Assembly (NCBI GenBank): GCA_030426085.1
Contig: JAUHYW010000015.1
Location: 62,001 to 126,000, forward strand
Direction: 5' to 3'
Length of the DNA stretch: 64,000 bases
DNA from: a bacterium
GTDB lineage: Bacteria; Myxococcota_A; Bradymonadia; UBA7976; UBA1532
Shown: in pieces, positions 7,385 to 16,731 of the stretch
How the letters are laid out: the number at the start of each line of letters is the position of its first letter
How positions within the stretch are numbered: position 1 is the stretch's first letter
Notes under the pieces: model-generated
What the model was told of the DNA's origin: nothing
Seen by the model: the letters and a program-made list of their open reading frames with translations, nothing else
Database searches by the model: none
Position numbers and translations under genes: made by a program

Positions 7385-8596
7385 ATGCCCGATCTCGCCG
7401 TGATGGGCGGCCTGTTCGGGGTGCTCGCCGGCCTCGGCCTGCTCGAAGACCGCCGCCACCGCCGCAACCTGCGGCGCATCCCGAAGCGCATCCACGTCAA
7501 CGGCACCCGGGGCAAGTCCAGCGTGTGCCGGCTCATCGGCGCCGGGCTGCGGGCGGGGGGCACGGTCACCTGCACCAAGACCACCGGCACCCTGGCCCGC
7601 ATGATCTTCCCCGATGGGGCCGAGGCCCCGGTCTTCCGCCCGGCCAAACCCAACGTCGCCGAGCAGATCCGCATCGTGCGCACCGCCGCCGAGGCGGGGG
7701 CCGAGGCGCTGGTCATCGAGTGCATGGCGCTGCAGCCGGCCCTGCAATGGCTCAGCGAGTGGCGCTTCGTGCAGGCGACCCACGGGGTCATCACCAACGC
7801 CCGCCCGGACCACCTCGACGTGATGGGGCCCTCCGAGGTCAACGTGGCCCAGGCGCTGGCCGGCATGATCCCCCGGGGGCAGAAGCTCTTCACCGCCGAG
7901 CGGGACCACCTGCCCGTCTTCGCCGAGGCCTGCGCCGACCGGGAGACCGAACTCATCGCCATCGGCGAGGCCGAGGTCGCCGCGATCAGCGAGGCCGATC
8001 TGGCCGGCTTCGCCTACAAGGAGCACCCCGACAACCTGGCCCTGGCCCTGGCGGTCTGCGCCGACCTGGGCGTCGAGCGGCAGACGGCGCTGGGCGGCAT
8101 GTGGGCCGCCATCCCCGACCCCGGCGCGATGACCGAGCACGTCATCGAGTTCTTCGGGCGGCGGCTGGTCTTCATCAACGGCTTCGCGGCCAACGACCCC
8201 GAGTCGACCCGCTACATCTGGGAGCAGGCCCTCGCCCGCCACGCCGCCATGCAGCGCTCGGTGGCGCTCTTCAACTGCCGGGCCGACCGGGCCGACCGCA
8301 GCCGGCAGCTCGGCGAGGACTACATCCGCTGGCAGCAGGCGGACCACGTCGTGCTGATGGGCACCGGGACCTACATCTTCGCCCGGGCCGCCATCCGGGC
8401 CGGGGTGCCGAGCGGGCGCATCGTGACGGTCGAGGACATGGGCGTCGACGAGATCTTCGAGACCATCGTCGGCCTCGTCGGCCGCACCGGGCTGGTGATG
8501 GGCATGGGCAACATCGGCGGGCAGGGGCTCGAGCTCGTCCGCTATTTCCGCAACCGGGAGGTGCTCGCCGAGGCGGGCCCGACGGAGACCGCATGA
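7385..8596 (+). CDS. pgsB: Poly-gamma-glutamate synthase PgsB/CapB
   Basis: ATP-dependent amide ligase of the Mur-ligase superfamily that polymerises glutamate into poly-gamma-glutamate at the inner membrane. The 403-residue protein has an N-terminal hydrophobic stretch (LAVMGGLFGVLAGLGLL), the P-loop VNGTRGKSSV about residue 39, the CapB-typical TKTTGT, and the IECMALQP and ITNARPDHLDVMG segments that mark CapB/PgsB. Start ATG 7385 has GGGGAGG just upstream. It heads an operon with the next two genes, with a 4-base overlap to pgsC. The 145 bp upstream contains GC-rich inverted sequence (about 7250-7280) but no clear promoter. Confidence 0.93.
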   Translation: MPDLAVMGGLFGVLAGLGLLEDRRHRRNLRRIPKRIHVNGTRGKSSVCRLIGAGLRAGGTVTCTKTTGTLARMIFPDGAEAPVFRPAKPNVAEQIRIVRTAAEAGAEALVIECMALQPALQWLSEWRFVQATHGVITNARPDHLDVMGPSEVNVAQALAGMIPRGQKLFTAERDHLPVFAEACADRETELIAIGEAEVAAISEADLAGFAYKEHPDNLALALAVCADLGVERQTALGGMWAAIPDPGAMTEHVIEFFGRRLVFINGFAANDPESTRYIWEQALARHAAMQRSVALFNCRADRADRSRQLGEDYIRWQQADHVVLMGTGTYIFARAAIRAGVPSGRIVTVEDMGVDEIFETIVGLVGRTGLVMGMGNIGGQGLELVRYFRNREVLAEAGPTETA

Positions 8597-9054
8597 TGGT
8601 CGTCGACTTCCTGCCCGAGGCCATCGGCCTGGGGCTGCTGGTGAGCCTGCTGTTCACCGAGCTGTTCGGCCTCGCCGCCGGCGGCATGGTCGTGCCGGGC
8701 TACATCGCGCTGTTCATGACCGACCCCATCAGCGTGGCGGCGACGCTGCTGGCGGGGGTGGTGACCTTCCTGGCGGTGCACGCGCTCAAGAGCGTGGTCA
8801 TCCTCTACGGGCGGCGCATGACCGCGATGGCGATCGTCGTCGGCTACCTGGTGGGCATGGCCGGCAGAGCCATAGCACCGGGCACGCTGGCCGGGGTGCC
8901 CGACTTCCAGTTCATCGGCTACATCATCCCCGGGCTCATCGCGATCTGGATCAACCGCCAGGGCATGGTCGAGACGCTGACCTCCATCGTGACCGTCTCG
9001 GCGGTCACCCGGCTGGTGCTGGTGCTGGTCATCGGCGAGGAGCTGATGCGATGA
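8593..9054 (+). CDS. pgsC: Poly-gamma-glutamate biosynthesis membrane protein PgsC/CapC
   Basis: A 153-residue integral membrane protein that forms the synthase complex with PgsB. It has four or five hydrophobic helices and family-typical stretches FTELFGLAAGGMVVPGY and FIGYIIPGLIAIW. It starts at ATG 8593, overlapping the pgsB stop (ATGA); a second ATG directly follows at 8596. Overlap with the next gene at 9051 shows translational coupling through the operon. Confidence 0.92.
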   Translation: MMVVDFLPEAIGLGLLVSLLFTELFGLAAGGMVVPGYIALFMTDPISVAATLLAGVVTFLAVHALKSVVILYGRRMTAMAIVVGYLVGMAGRAIAPGTLAGVPDFQFIGYIIPGLIAIWINRQGMVETLTSIVTVSAVTRLVLVLVIGEELMR

Positions 9055-10196
9055 AGCGCATGTACTGGCGCCCGCACAAGGTCAGCCGCATCGAGCTGGG
9101 GCTGGTGATGCTGCTCGCCGTCGGCGGGGTCTTCGCCGTCGAGCAGTTCACCGTCGTCGAGAAGCAGAACAACTACGAAGAGAAGATCGAGGCCGCCCGG
9201 CGCACCCGGCGGGCGTTCGAGGCGGTGCGCAGTGCGCGCATCGCCCAGGGGCTGCGCTTCGACGCCGAGGTCGACCCGGCCCAGAGCGGCATCATCGGGG
9301 TGCTCATGTCGCCGGTGACCACCAACTCGGGGCACCTCGCCAGCAAGCAGCTCTCGGTCAACCCCAACTTCGGCGCGCTGGCGCTGCACTACCTCAAGCG
9401 GCTCGAGGTCGAGAAGGGGGACGTCGTCGCCGTCGGCTTCAGCGGCTCGTTCCCCGCGATCAACATCGCGGTGATCGCCGCCATCGAGACCATCGGCGCC
9501 GAGCCCCTGATCATCAGCTCGGCCTCGGCCTCGCAGTGGGGGGCCAACGACCCGGCGATGATGTGGCCCGACATGGAGGCGCTGCTCGTCGACCGGGGCG
9601 TCTTCCAGACCCGCTCGGTGGCCGTCAGCCGGGGCGGCATCGAGGACAAGGCGCTGGGGCTGACCAAAGAGGGCAAGGCGCTCATCGACGCCGCGATGGC
9701 CCGCAGCGGCGCCCGCCAGATCCGGGCGACGAACTACGCCGCCAGCGTCGAAGAGCGGATGAAGATCTACCAGGAGAAGGCCGGCGGGCGGCCGATCAAG
9801 GCCTATATGAACGTCGGCGGGGGCACGACCTCGGTGGGCACCCGCATCGGCAAGCGGCTGTTCAACCCGGGCATCAACCGCTCGGCGCCGGTGGGGGCCA
9901 GCGAGATCGACTCGGTGATGACCCGCTTCGTGCTCCAGGGGGTGCCGGTGGTGCACTTCGTCAAGATCGCCGGCCTCGCCGACCGCTACGGCTTCCCCCT
10001 CGAGATCACCGAGGCCCCCCAGGTGGGCCAGGGCCGCATCTTCAGCCGCCGGGGCTACAACGAGTGGCTGGCCGGCGGCTTCGTGCTAGCGGTGCTCGGC
10101 CTGATGGTCGCCTTCGTGCGCCGCGACTGGGGCTTCCGCATGTTCAAGGTCGCCGCCCGCCGCGAGAGCCGCAAGCCGCCCGAGCAGATGGTCTGA
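9051..10196 (+). CDS. Poly-gamma-glutamate system membrane protein (third gene of pgsBC operon)
   Basis: A 381-residue protein with an N-terminal membrane anchor (about residues 16-30), a large extracytoplasmic domain, and a C-terminal helix (about 340-360, GFVLAVLGLMVAF) followed by a basic tail. It matches my knowledge of the 'poly-gamma-glutamate system protein' family that replaces PgsA/CapA in some Gram-negative pgs operons. Conserved-looking patches are GFSGSFPAINIAV, SSASASQWGAND and YMNVGGGTTSVG. Its biochemical role is not established; release, export or anchoring of the polymer are options. There is no PgsA, CapD or hydrolase gene in the operon. Confidence 0.8.
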   Translation: MKRMYWRPHKVSRIELGLVMLLAVGGVFAVEQFTVVEKQNNYEEKIEAARRTRRAFEAVRSARIAQGLRFDAEVDPAQSGIIGVLMSPVTTNSGHLASKQLSVNPNFGALALHYLKRLEVEKGDVVAVGFSGSFPAINIAVIAAIETIGAEPLIISSASASQWGANDPAMMWPDMEALLVDRGVFQTRSVAVSRGGIEDKALGLTKEGKALIDAAMARSGARQIRATNYAASVEERMKIYQEKAGGRPIKAYMNVGGGTTSVGTRIGKRLFNPGINRSAPVGASEIDSVMTRFVLQGVPVVHFVKIAGLADRYGFPLEITEAPQVGQGRIFSRRGYNEWLAGGFVLAVLGLMVAFVRRDWGFRMFKVAARRESRKPPEQMV

Positions 10197-10233
10197 GCTT
10201 GCCCGGGGCGCGGCGTTCGCGATACCCGACCCC

Positions 10234-11636
<1,403 letters not shown>

Positions 11637-11640
<4 letters not shown>

Positions 11641-13019
11641 GCCGGGTCCTGATCGTCGAAGACAAGCCCGCGCTGCGGGCGATGCTGAGCCGCCTGCTCG
11701 CCGACCGGCACACGGTCGACGTCGCCGCCGACGGCGCCGAGGGGCTGAGCCGGGTCGAGGCGGGGGCCTACGACCTCGTGATCACCGACGTGCGGCTGCC
11801 GGGGGCCGACGGCTTCGCGGTGCTCGACCGGGTGCGCGCGCTGAGCCCCGAGACCGAGGTCATCCTGATGACCGCCTACGCGACGGTCGCCGCGGCGGTC
11901 GAGGCGGTCAAGGCCGGGGCCTACGACTACATCGCCAAGCCGTTCGAGCCCGACGCGCTGCTGCTCAAGGTCGAGCGAGCGCTCGAGCGGCGCGCGCTGC
12001 GGGCCCGGGCCCGTCAGGCCGAGGCGGCGCTGGCCCGGGCCGGCCTCGACGACGAGGAGATGCTGGGCGACAGCCCGGCCATGCGCCAGGTGCGCACGCT
12101 CATCGAGCGGGTCGCCGGGCTCGACGTGACGGTGCTGCTGACCGGGGAGAGCGGCACCGGCAAAGAGCTCGCGGCGCGGGCGATCCACCGGGCGGGGCGC
12201 GGCGGGCGGCCGTTCGTGGCGGTCAACTGCGGCGCGATCCCGGCGCAGCTCTTGGAGAGCGAGCTGTTCGGCCACGCCAAGGGGGCGTTCACCGGGGCCG
12301 ATACGGCGCGGACCGGGCTCTTCGAAGAGGCGGCCGACGGCACGCTCTTCCTCGACGAGATCGGGGACATGCCGCTCGACCTCCAGGTGAAGCTCAACCG
12401 CACGCTGCAGGAGTACACCTGGCGCCGGGTGGGCGAGGCTCGCGAGCGGCGGCTGCGGGCGCGCATCATCGGGGCCACCCACCGCGACCTGAAGGCCGGG
12501 ATCGAGGCCGGCCGCTTCCGGGAGGATCTGTACTTCCGGCTGGCGGTCTACCCCATCGCGCTGCCGCCGCTGCGCGAGCGGGGCGACGACCTCTTCGCGC
12601 TGGCCGCCCGGTTCCTGGCCACCGCCGCCCGCCGCTTCGGGCGCCCGGTGGAGGGCTTCACCGCCGACGCGCTCGAGGCCCTGGCGGGCCACCGCTGGCC
12701 GGGCAACGTGCGCGAGCTGGCCCACGCGGTGGAGCGGGCGGTCATCGTCGCCGACGGGCAGCGCATCGCCGCCGCCGATCTGCCCGAGAGCGTGCGGCCG
12801 GCGGGCGAGGCGCCGGGCGAAGGGCGGACGCTGGGCGACATGAGCTACCGCGAGGCGATGGCGTGGTCCCGCGAGCGGGCGGTGCGGGCCTACGTCGACG
12901 CGGTGCTGCGCAGACACGACGGCAACGTGACCCGGGCCGCCGAGCAGGCGGGCATCGAGCGGGAGAGCCTGCACCGGCTGATGCGCAAGGCGGGGCTCGA
13001 CGCCGACCGCTATCGCTGA
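11637..13019 (+). CDS. NtrC-family sigma-54-dependent response regulator
   Basis: A 460-residue transcription activator: receiver domain with Asp51 (VITDVRLPG), AAA+ domain with Walker A GESGTGKE about residue 170, the sigma-54 contact loop GAFTGA about residue 217, Walker B LFLDEIGDM, and a C-terminal Fis-type helix-turn-helix (GNVTRAAEQAGIERESLHRLM). Start is GTG 11637, overlapping the kinase stop by 4 bases (GTGA). Together with the upstream kinase it makes a complete two-component system that should act at sigma-54 promoters; I did not find a clear -24/-12 promoter in the pgs upstream region. Confidence 0.92.
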
Positions 13020-13075
13020 GCCCGCGCGACCCCGCGGTTGACGCCGACCCCGGCCCGGTCCCATCCTGCGCCGCG

Positions 13076-14032
13076 ATGAGCGACCGCACCCCCCAGCAAG
13101 CCGAGATGTTCCGAAACCGCCTGCGCAAGCGGGCCCGACAGCTCCGCAAGTGGGCCCGGCGCGAGGGCGTCACCTGCTACCGGCTGTACGACCGGGACAT
13201 CCCGGAGCTGCCGTTCGCCGTGGACTGGTACGACGGGCGACTGCACGTCGCCGAGTACAGCCGGCCCCACGACCGCGAGCCCGAAGAGCACGAGGCGTGG
13301 CTCGACGCGATGATGGCCGCCGCCGCCGCGACCTTCGACCTGCCCCCCGAGGCGGTGCACCAGAAGCGGCGGGCCCGCCAGCGGGGCAGCGATCAGTACG
13401 ACCGGCAGGCCGAGACCGGGCGGCGGCACATCGTCGAAGAGGGCGGCCACAAGTTCCTGGTCAACCTCGACGACTACCTCGACACCGGGCTCTTCCTCGA
13501 CCACCGCCCGGCGCGGGCCATGGTCGGCGAGGCCGCCGGGGGCAAGGCGGTGCTCAACCTCTTCGGCTACACCGGCGCGTTCACCGTCTACGCGGCGGCC
13601 GCCGGGGCCCGGCGCACGGTGACCGTCGACCTGTCGAACACCTACCTCGACTGGGCCGAGGACAACCTCGCGCTCAACGGCCTCACCGACCCCCGCCACG
13701 CGCTGGTGCGGGACGACGCGCTGCCCTGGATGCACCACGCCATCCAGCGCGGCGAGCGGTACGACGTCATCGTGCTCGACCCGCCGACGTTCTCGAACAG
13801 CAAGAAGATGAGCGACGTGCTCGACCTGCGCCGGGACCACCCCCGGCTGCTGGCCGACGCGCTGGCGCTGCTCGCCGACGACGGCTGGCTGCTCTTCTCG
13901 ACCAACGCCCGCAAGTTCCGGCTCGAGCGGCGGGGGCTGCCCCCGTGCCGCATCGAAGACATCACCGACCGGACGGTGCCCCCCGACTTCCAAAAGCGCC
14001 CCCACCGGGCGTGGCGACTGGAGCGCGCATGA
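13076..14032 (+). CDS. RlmK-type 23S rRNA methyltransferase (split RlmKL, K half)
   Basis: A 318-residue SAM-dependent methyltransferase equivalent to the C-terminal half of E. coli RlmKL, which makes m7G2069 in 23S rRNA. It begins with the RlmK-type lead (FRNRLRKRARQLRKWAR, CYRLYDRDIPELPFAVD), has the SAM site VLNLFGYTGAFTVYAAAAGA and the catalytic/substrate motif VLDPPTFSNSKK, and the last segment (PPDFQKRPHRAWRL) is RlmK-typical. Here it is a separate gene placed before the RlmL half, with a 4-base overlap (ATGA). Substrate assignment is by family. Confidence 0.82.
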   Translation: MSDRTPQQAEMFRNRLRKRARQLRKWARREGVTCYRLYDRDIPELPFAVDWYDGRLHVAEYSRPHDREPEEHEAWLDAMMAAAAATFDLPPEAVHQKRRARQRGSDQYDRQAETGRRHIVEEGGHKFLVNLDDYLDTGLFLDHRPARAMVGEAAGGKAVLNLFGYTGAFTVYAAAAGARRTVTVDLSNTYLDWAEDNLALNGLTDPRHALVRDDALPWMHHAIQRGERYDVIVLDPPTFSNSKKMSDVLDLRRDHPRLLADALALLADDGWLLFSTNARKFRLERRGLPPCRIEDITDRTVPPDFQKRPHRAWRLERA

Positions 14033-15768
14033 TCCCGCTGCGTCGACCGGACATCTTCGCCGAGGCCCGGCCGATGTTCGCCACCTGCGACATCGGCCTC
14101 GAGCCGGCGCTGGCCGCCTCGCTCGAGGCGGTGGGCGCGACGAACATCACCCCCGTGCAGCGGGGCGTCGGCTTCGTCGGCGATCGGGAGACCTGCTGGC
14201 GCATCAACCTCGAGAGCCGGGTCGCCAGCCGGGTGCTGGTGCCCATCGCCGAGTTCCCCGCCGGGGACAAAGAGGCCCTGCTCGCCGGGGCCACCGAGGC
14301 CCCGTGGTCCGGCTGGTTCCAGGTCTCGAAGACCATCGCCGTCGACGCCACCAGCGAGGACAGCGCGCTGGACCACACCGGCTACATCGCCCAGGTGGTC
14401 AAGGACGGGATCTGCGACCACTTCCGGGCCACCAGCGGGCGCCGGCCCGACGTGGACAAGAAGTTCCCCGACATCCGCATCAACGCCCGGCTCGAGAAGG
14501 ACCGCTGCATCGTCAGCCTCGACAGCTCGGGGGTCTCGCTCGACCGCCGGGGCTACCGCAAGGAGGCCGGCCCCGCGCCGCTGCGCGAGACGCTGGCCGC
14601 CGCCTGCCTGTTCTTCTCCGGCTGGACCCCGGGCAAGGTGCTCGTCGACCCGATGTGCGGCGCGGGCACGCTGCTGTGCGAGGCGGCGCTGATCGCGACG
14701 AACACCCCGCCCGGCCTGGGGCGCGGGCGGCGGGGGCATTTCAGCTTCACCCACTGGTACGGGCATCGGCAGCAGCGCTTCGAGGCGCTGCTCGACGAAC
14801 TCGAGGCGCAGATCATCGAGCCCGAGGCGCCGATCTTCGGGTCCGACGTCGACCCCGAGGTGCTCGGCCACGCGCTGCGCAACGCCGAGCGAGCGGGGGT
14901 CGCCGAGGCGATCACCTTCGCCCAGCAGCCGATCAGCGCCGCCCGCCCGCCCGCCGGGGTCGACGGCGGGGTCGTGCTGTGCAACCCGCCCTACGGCCAC
15001 CGGATCGGGCGCCCGGACCAGCTCGAGGCGCTGTACGCCACCCTGGGCCGCACGCTGAAGTTCGAGTTCGGCGGGTGGGACGTGTGGCTGCTCGTCGGCG
15101 ACGGCGCGCCGGTGCGCAACATCGGCATGAGCTACGCCGCCCGGACCCACCTGCGCAACGGGCCCATCGACTGCCAGCTCTTGCAGTACGAGGTCTTCAA
15201 GGGTCGGCCGTCACTGGTCGAGACCCGTGAGCGGCGGGCGGCGCGGCGCAGCGGCGAGCAGCGGCGGTCGAGCGGGCGCAGCGGCGAGCGGCGGCGATCG
15301 GGCGGGCGCGAGCGACGGGGCGGGCGGGACGACCGGGGCGGCCCCCGGCGGGGACAGCGCGACGATCGGGGCGGGCCGCGGCGCAGCGGGCGCGACGACC
15401 GGGGCGGCCCCCGGCGCAGCGGACGGGACGAGCGGGGGCGGCGCGACGATCGAGGCGGCCCCCGGCGCAGCGGGCGCGACGACCGGGGCGGGCGCGACGA
15501 CCGAGGCGGCCCGCGGCGGGGCGCGCGCGACGAGCGACGAGGCCCGCGGGACGAAGGCGGCGGCGCGCGGACCGACCGCCGGGGGCGGGGTGAGCGCAGT
15601 GTTCCGCAGGGCCGCCCGCAACAGGGCCGCCCGCAGCAGGGCCGCCCGCAGCAGGGCCGCCCGAAGCAGGCCCGCCCCGAGCGCGATGGCCCGAAGCGCG
15701 ACGCCCCCCAGCGCGGCCCCTGGCGCCGGCCGACCGCCCGGCGGCCCGACGAGCCGGAGGAGCCGTGA
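14029..15768 (+). CDS. RlmL-type 23S rRNA methyltransferase (THUMP) with long RGG-like tail
   Basis: A 579-residue protein equivalent to the N-terminal half of RlmKL (m2G2445 in 23S rRNA). Residues about 16-60 are the family's N-terminal fold, 60-165 a THUMP RNA-binding domain, then a Rossmann methyltransferase with VLVDPMCGAGTLLCEAAL and catalytic NPPYG. From about residue 396 to the end are 184 residues of arginine/glycine/aspartate repeats (RDDRGGPRRSG, then PQQGR repeats) that E. coli RlmL lacks; this basic disordered tail probably binds rRNA or pre-ribosomes. ATG 14029 overlaps the upstream stop; ATG 14074 (MFATCDIG) aligns better with the E. coli N-terminus and is an alternative. Confidence 0.82.
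   Translation: MIPLRRPDIFAEARPMFATCDIGLEPALAASLEAVGATNITPVQRGVGFVGDRETCWRINLESRVASRVLVPIAEFPAGDKEALLAGATEAPWSGWFQVSKTIAVDATSEDSALDHTGYIAQVVKDGICDHFRATSGRRPDVDKKFPDIRINARLEKDRCIVSLDSSGVSLDRRGYRKEAGPAPLRETLAAACLFFSGWTPGKVLVDPMCGAGTLLCEAALIATNTPPGLGRGRRGHFSFTHWYGHRQQRFEALLDELEAQIIEPEAPIFGSDVDPEVLGHALRNAERAGVAEAITFAQQPISAARPPAGVDGGVVLCNPPYGHRIGRPDQLEALYATLGRTLKFEFGGWDVWLLVGDGAPVRNIGMSYAARTHLRNGPIDCQLLQYEVFKGRPSLVETRERRAARRSGEQRRSSGRSGERRRSGGRERRGGRDDRGGPRRGQRDDRGGPRRSGRDDRGGPRRSGRDERGRRDDRGGPRRSGRDDRGGRDDRGGPRRGARDERRGPRDEGGGARTDRRGRGERSVPQGRPQQGRPQQGRPQQGRPKQARPERDGPKRDAPQRGPWRRPTARRPDEPEEP
15300..15600 (+). repeat. Coding repeat region: RDDRGGPRR-type units in rlmL tail
   Basis: Imperfect tandem units encoding (G)RDDRGGPRRSG-like peptides, about seven copies. 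Such DNA also produces long open frames in every other frame, which are artefacts. Confidence 0.75.
15607..15666 (+). repeat. 15-base tandem repeat encoding QGRPQ units
   Basis: Four consecutive 15-base units (CAGGGCCGCCCGCAG with few changes), in frame inside the rlmL tail. Being a multiple of three, copy-number change by slippage would alter tail length without a frameshift. Confidence 0.8.
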
Positions 15769-16655
15769 AGCCCGCCGCCCGCCGGGCGCTGCCGGGCTGC
15801 TTCGACCGCAAGGTGGCCCGGCTGCCCGGGGAGGGCGTCCTGCTCGTGGCCACCGACCTCCAGGGCAACCTGGGCGACTTCGAGCGGCTGATGGCGATCT
15901 ACGCCGCCGAAGAGGCCGCCGGCCACCGCCCGATCCTGGCCCTGTGCGGCGACGTCGTGCACGGCCCGTCCCCCGACCTCAACGCGCCCGGCGCGTGGCC
16001 CGACCACCTGGGGACCCCCTACGCCGACCGCTCGGCGGATCTGATCCGGCGGGTCGAGGCGCTCAGCCGCACCCACCGGATCTTCAGCCTCATGGGCAAC
16101 CACGAGCACGCCCACGTCGGCGGCCCGGTGGTGCCCAAGTTCTGGCCCGACGAGGCGGCGGTGCTCGAGACCGCGCTGGGCGACGACGCGCCCGCGCTGC
16201 GCGCCTTCCTGCGCCGCTGGCCCTTGATCGCGGTGAGCCCGGCCGGGGTCGTGCTGACCCACGGCGCCCCGGGCCTGGCCCCGGGCATGCTGCCCGCCAC
16301 CCTCGACGGCTTCGAGGCGCTGGACTACGCCGGCTACACCGACATCTCGATCAACCACATGTACCGCCAGGACGCGCTGGCCGCGCTGCTGTGGTGCCGC
16401 ATGGCCGACGACGGGCAGGCGAAGGCGCTGTGCGCCCGGGCGACCCTCGACGACCGCCCGGCGGCCTTCGTCGCCTACGGCCACGACGTCGTGCGCGAGG
16501 GCTACGAGGTCGTCGGCGGGCACCAGATCTGCGTCTCGACCTCGTACGGGCTCTTCGACCGGGACAAGATCTACCTGCGGCTCGACCTCGGCCGGCGCTA
16601 CCGCGACGTGCACGACCTGCGCGCAGGGCGCGAGATCCGGGCGCTCTACGGCTGA
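15765..16655 (+). CDS. Calcineurin-like metallophosphoesterase
   Basis: A 296-residue hydrolase with the dimetal phosphoesterase motifs in order: ATDLQGN (in place of DxHG), LCGDVVHG, MGNHEH, LTHGAPG and YGHDVV. The first motif has Gln instead of the usual His, as in some protein-phosphatase-like and diadenosine-tetraphosphatase-like members; the other metal ligands are present. Start is GTG 15765 overlapping the rlmL stop by 4 bases, so it belongs to the rlmK-rlmL operon. Substrate is unknown; with four Ser/Thr kinases nearby a protein phosphatase role is possible but unproven. Confidence 0.78.
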   Translation: MKPAARRALPGCFDRKVARLPGEGVLLVATDLQGNLGDFERLMAIYAAEEAAGHRPILALCGDVVHGPSPDLNAPGAWPDHLGTPYADRSADLIRRVEALSRTHRIFSLMGNHEHAHVGGPVVPKFWPDEAAVLETALGDDAPALRAFLRRWPLIAVSPAGVVLTHGAPGLAPGMLPATLDGFEALDYAGYTDISINHMYRQDALAALLWCRMADDGQAKALCARATLDDRPAAFVAYGHDVVREGYEVVGGHQICVSTSYGLFDRDKIYLRLDLGRRYRDVHDLRAGREIRALYG

Positions 16656-16731
16656 GCCGGGCGGCGCCCCGTAGAAGCCCGTAGGAAGGCCGGATCTGGC
16701 CCCCCGCGACCCCGCCGCCCATACTCGCGGG

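Noticed and set aside
15300-15700. Repeats considered as a CRISPR array
   Set aside because: Units are 15-33 bases, contiguous, without unique spacers, and in frame within a gene.
13076-15768. Split rlmK/rlmL as a frameshifted single gene
   Set aside because: The order of halves is reversed relative to the fused enzyme and the overlap is a standard ATGA, so a frameshift cannot explain it.
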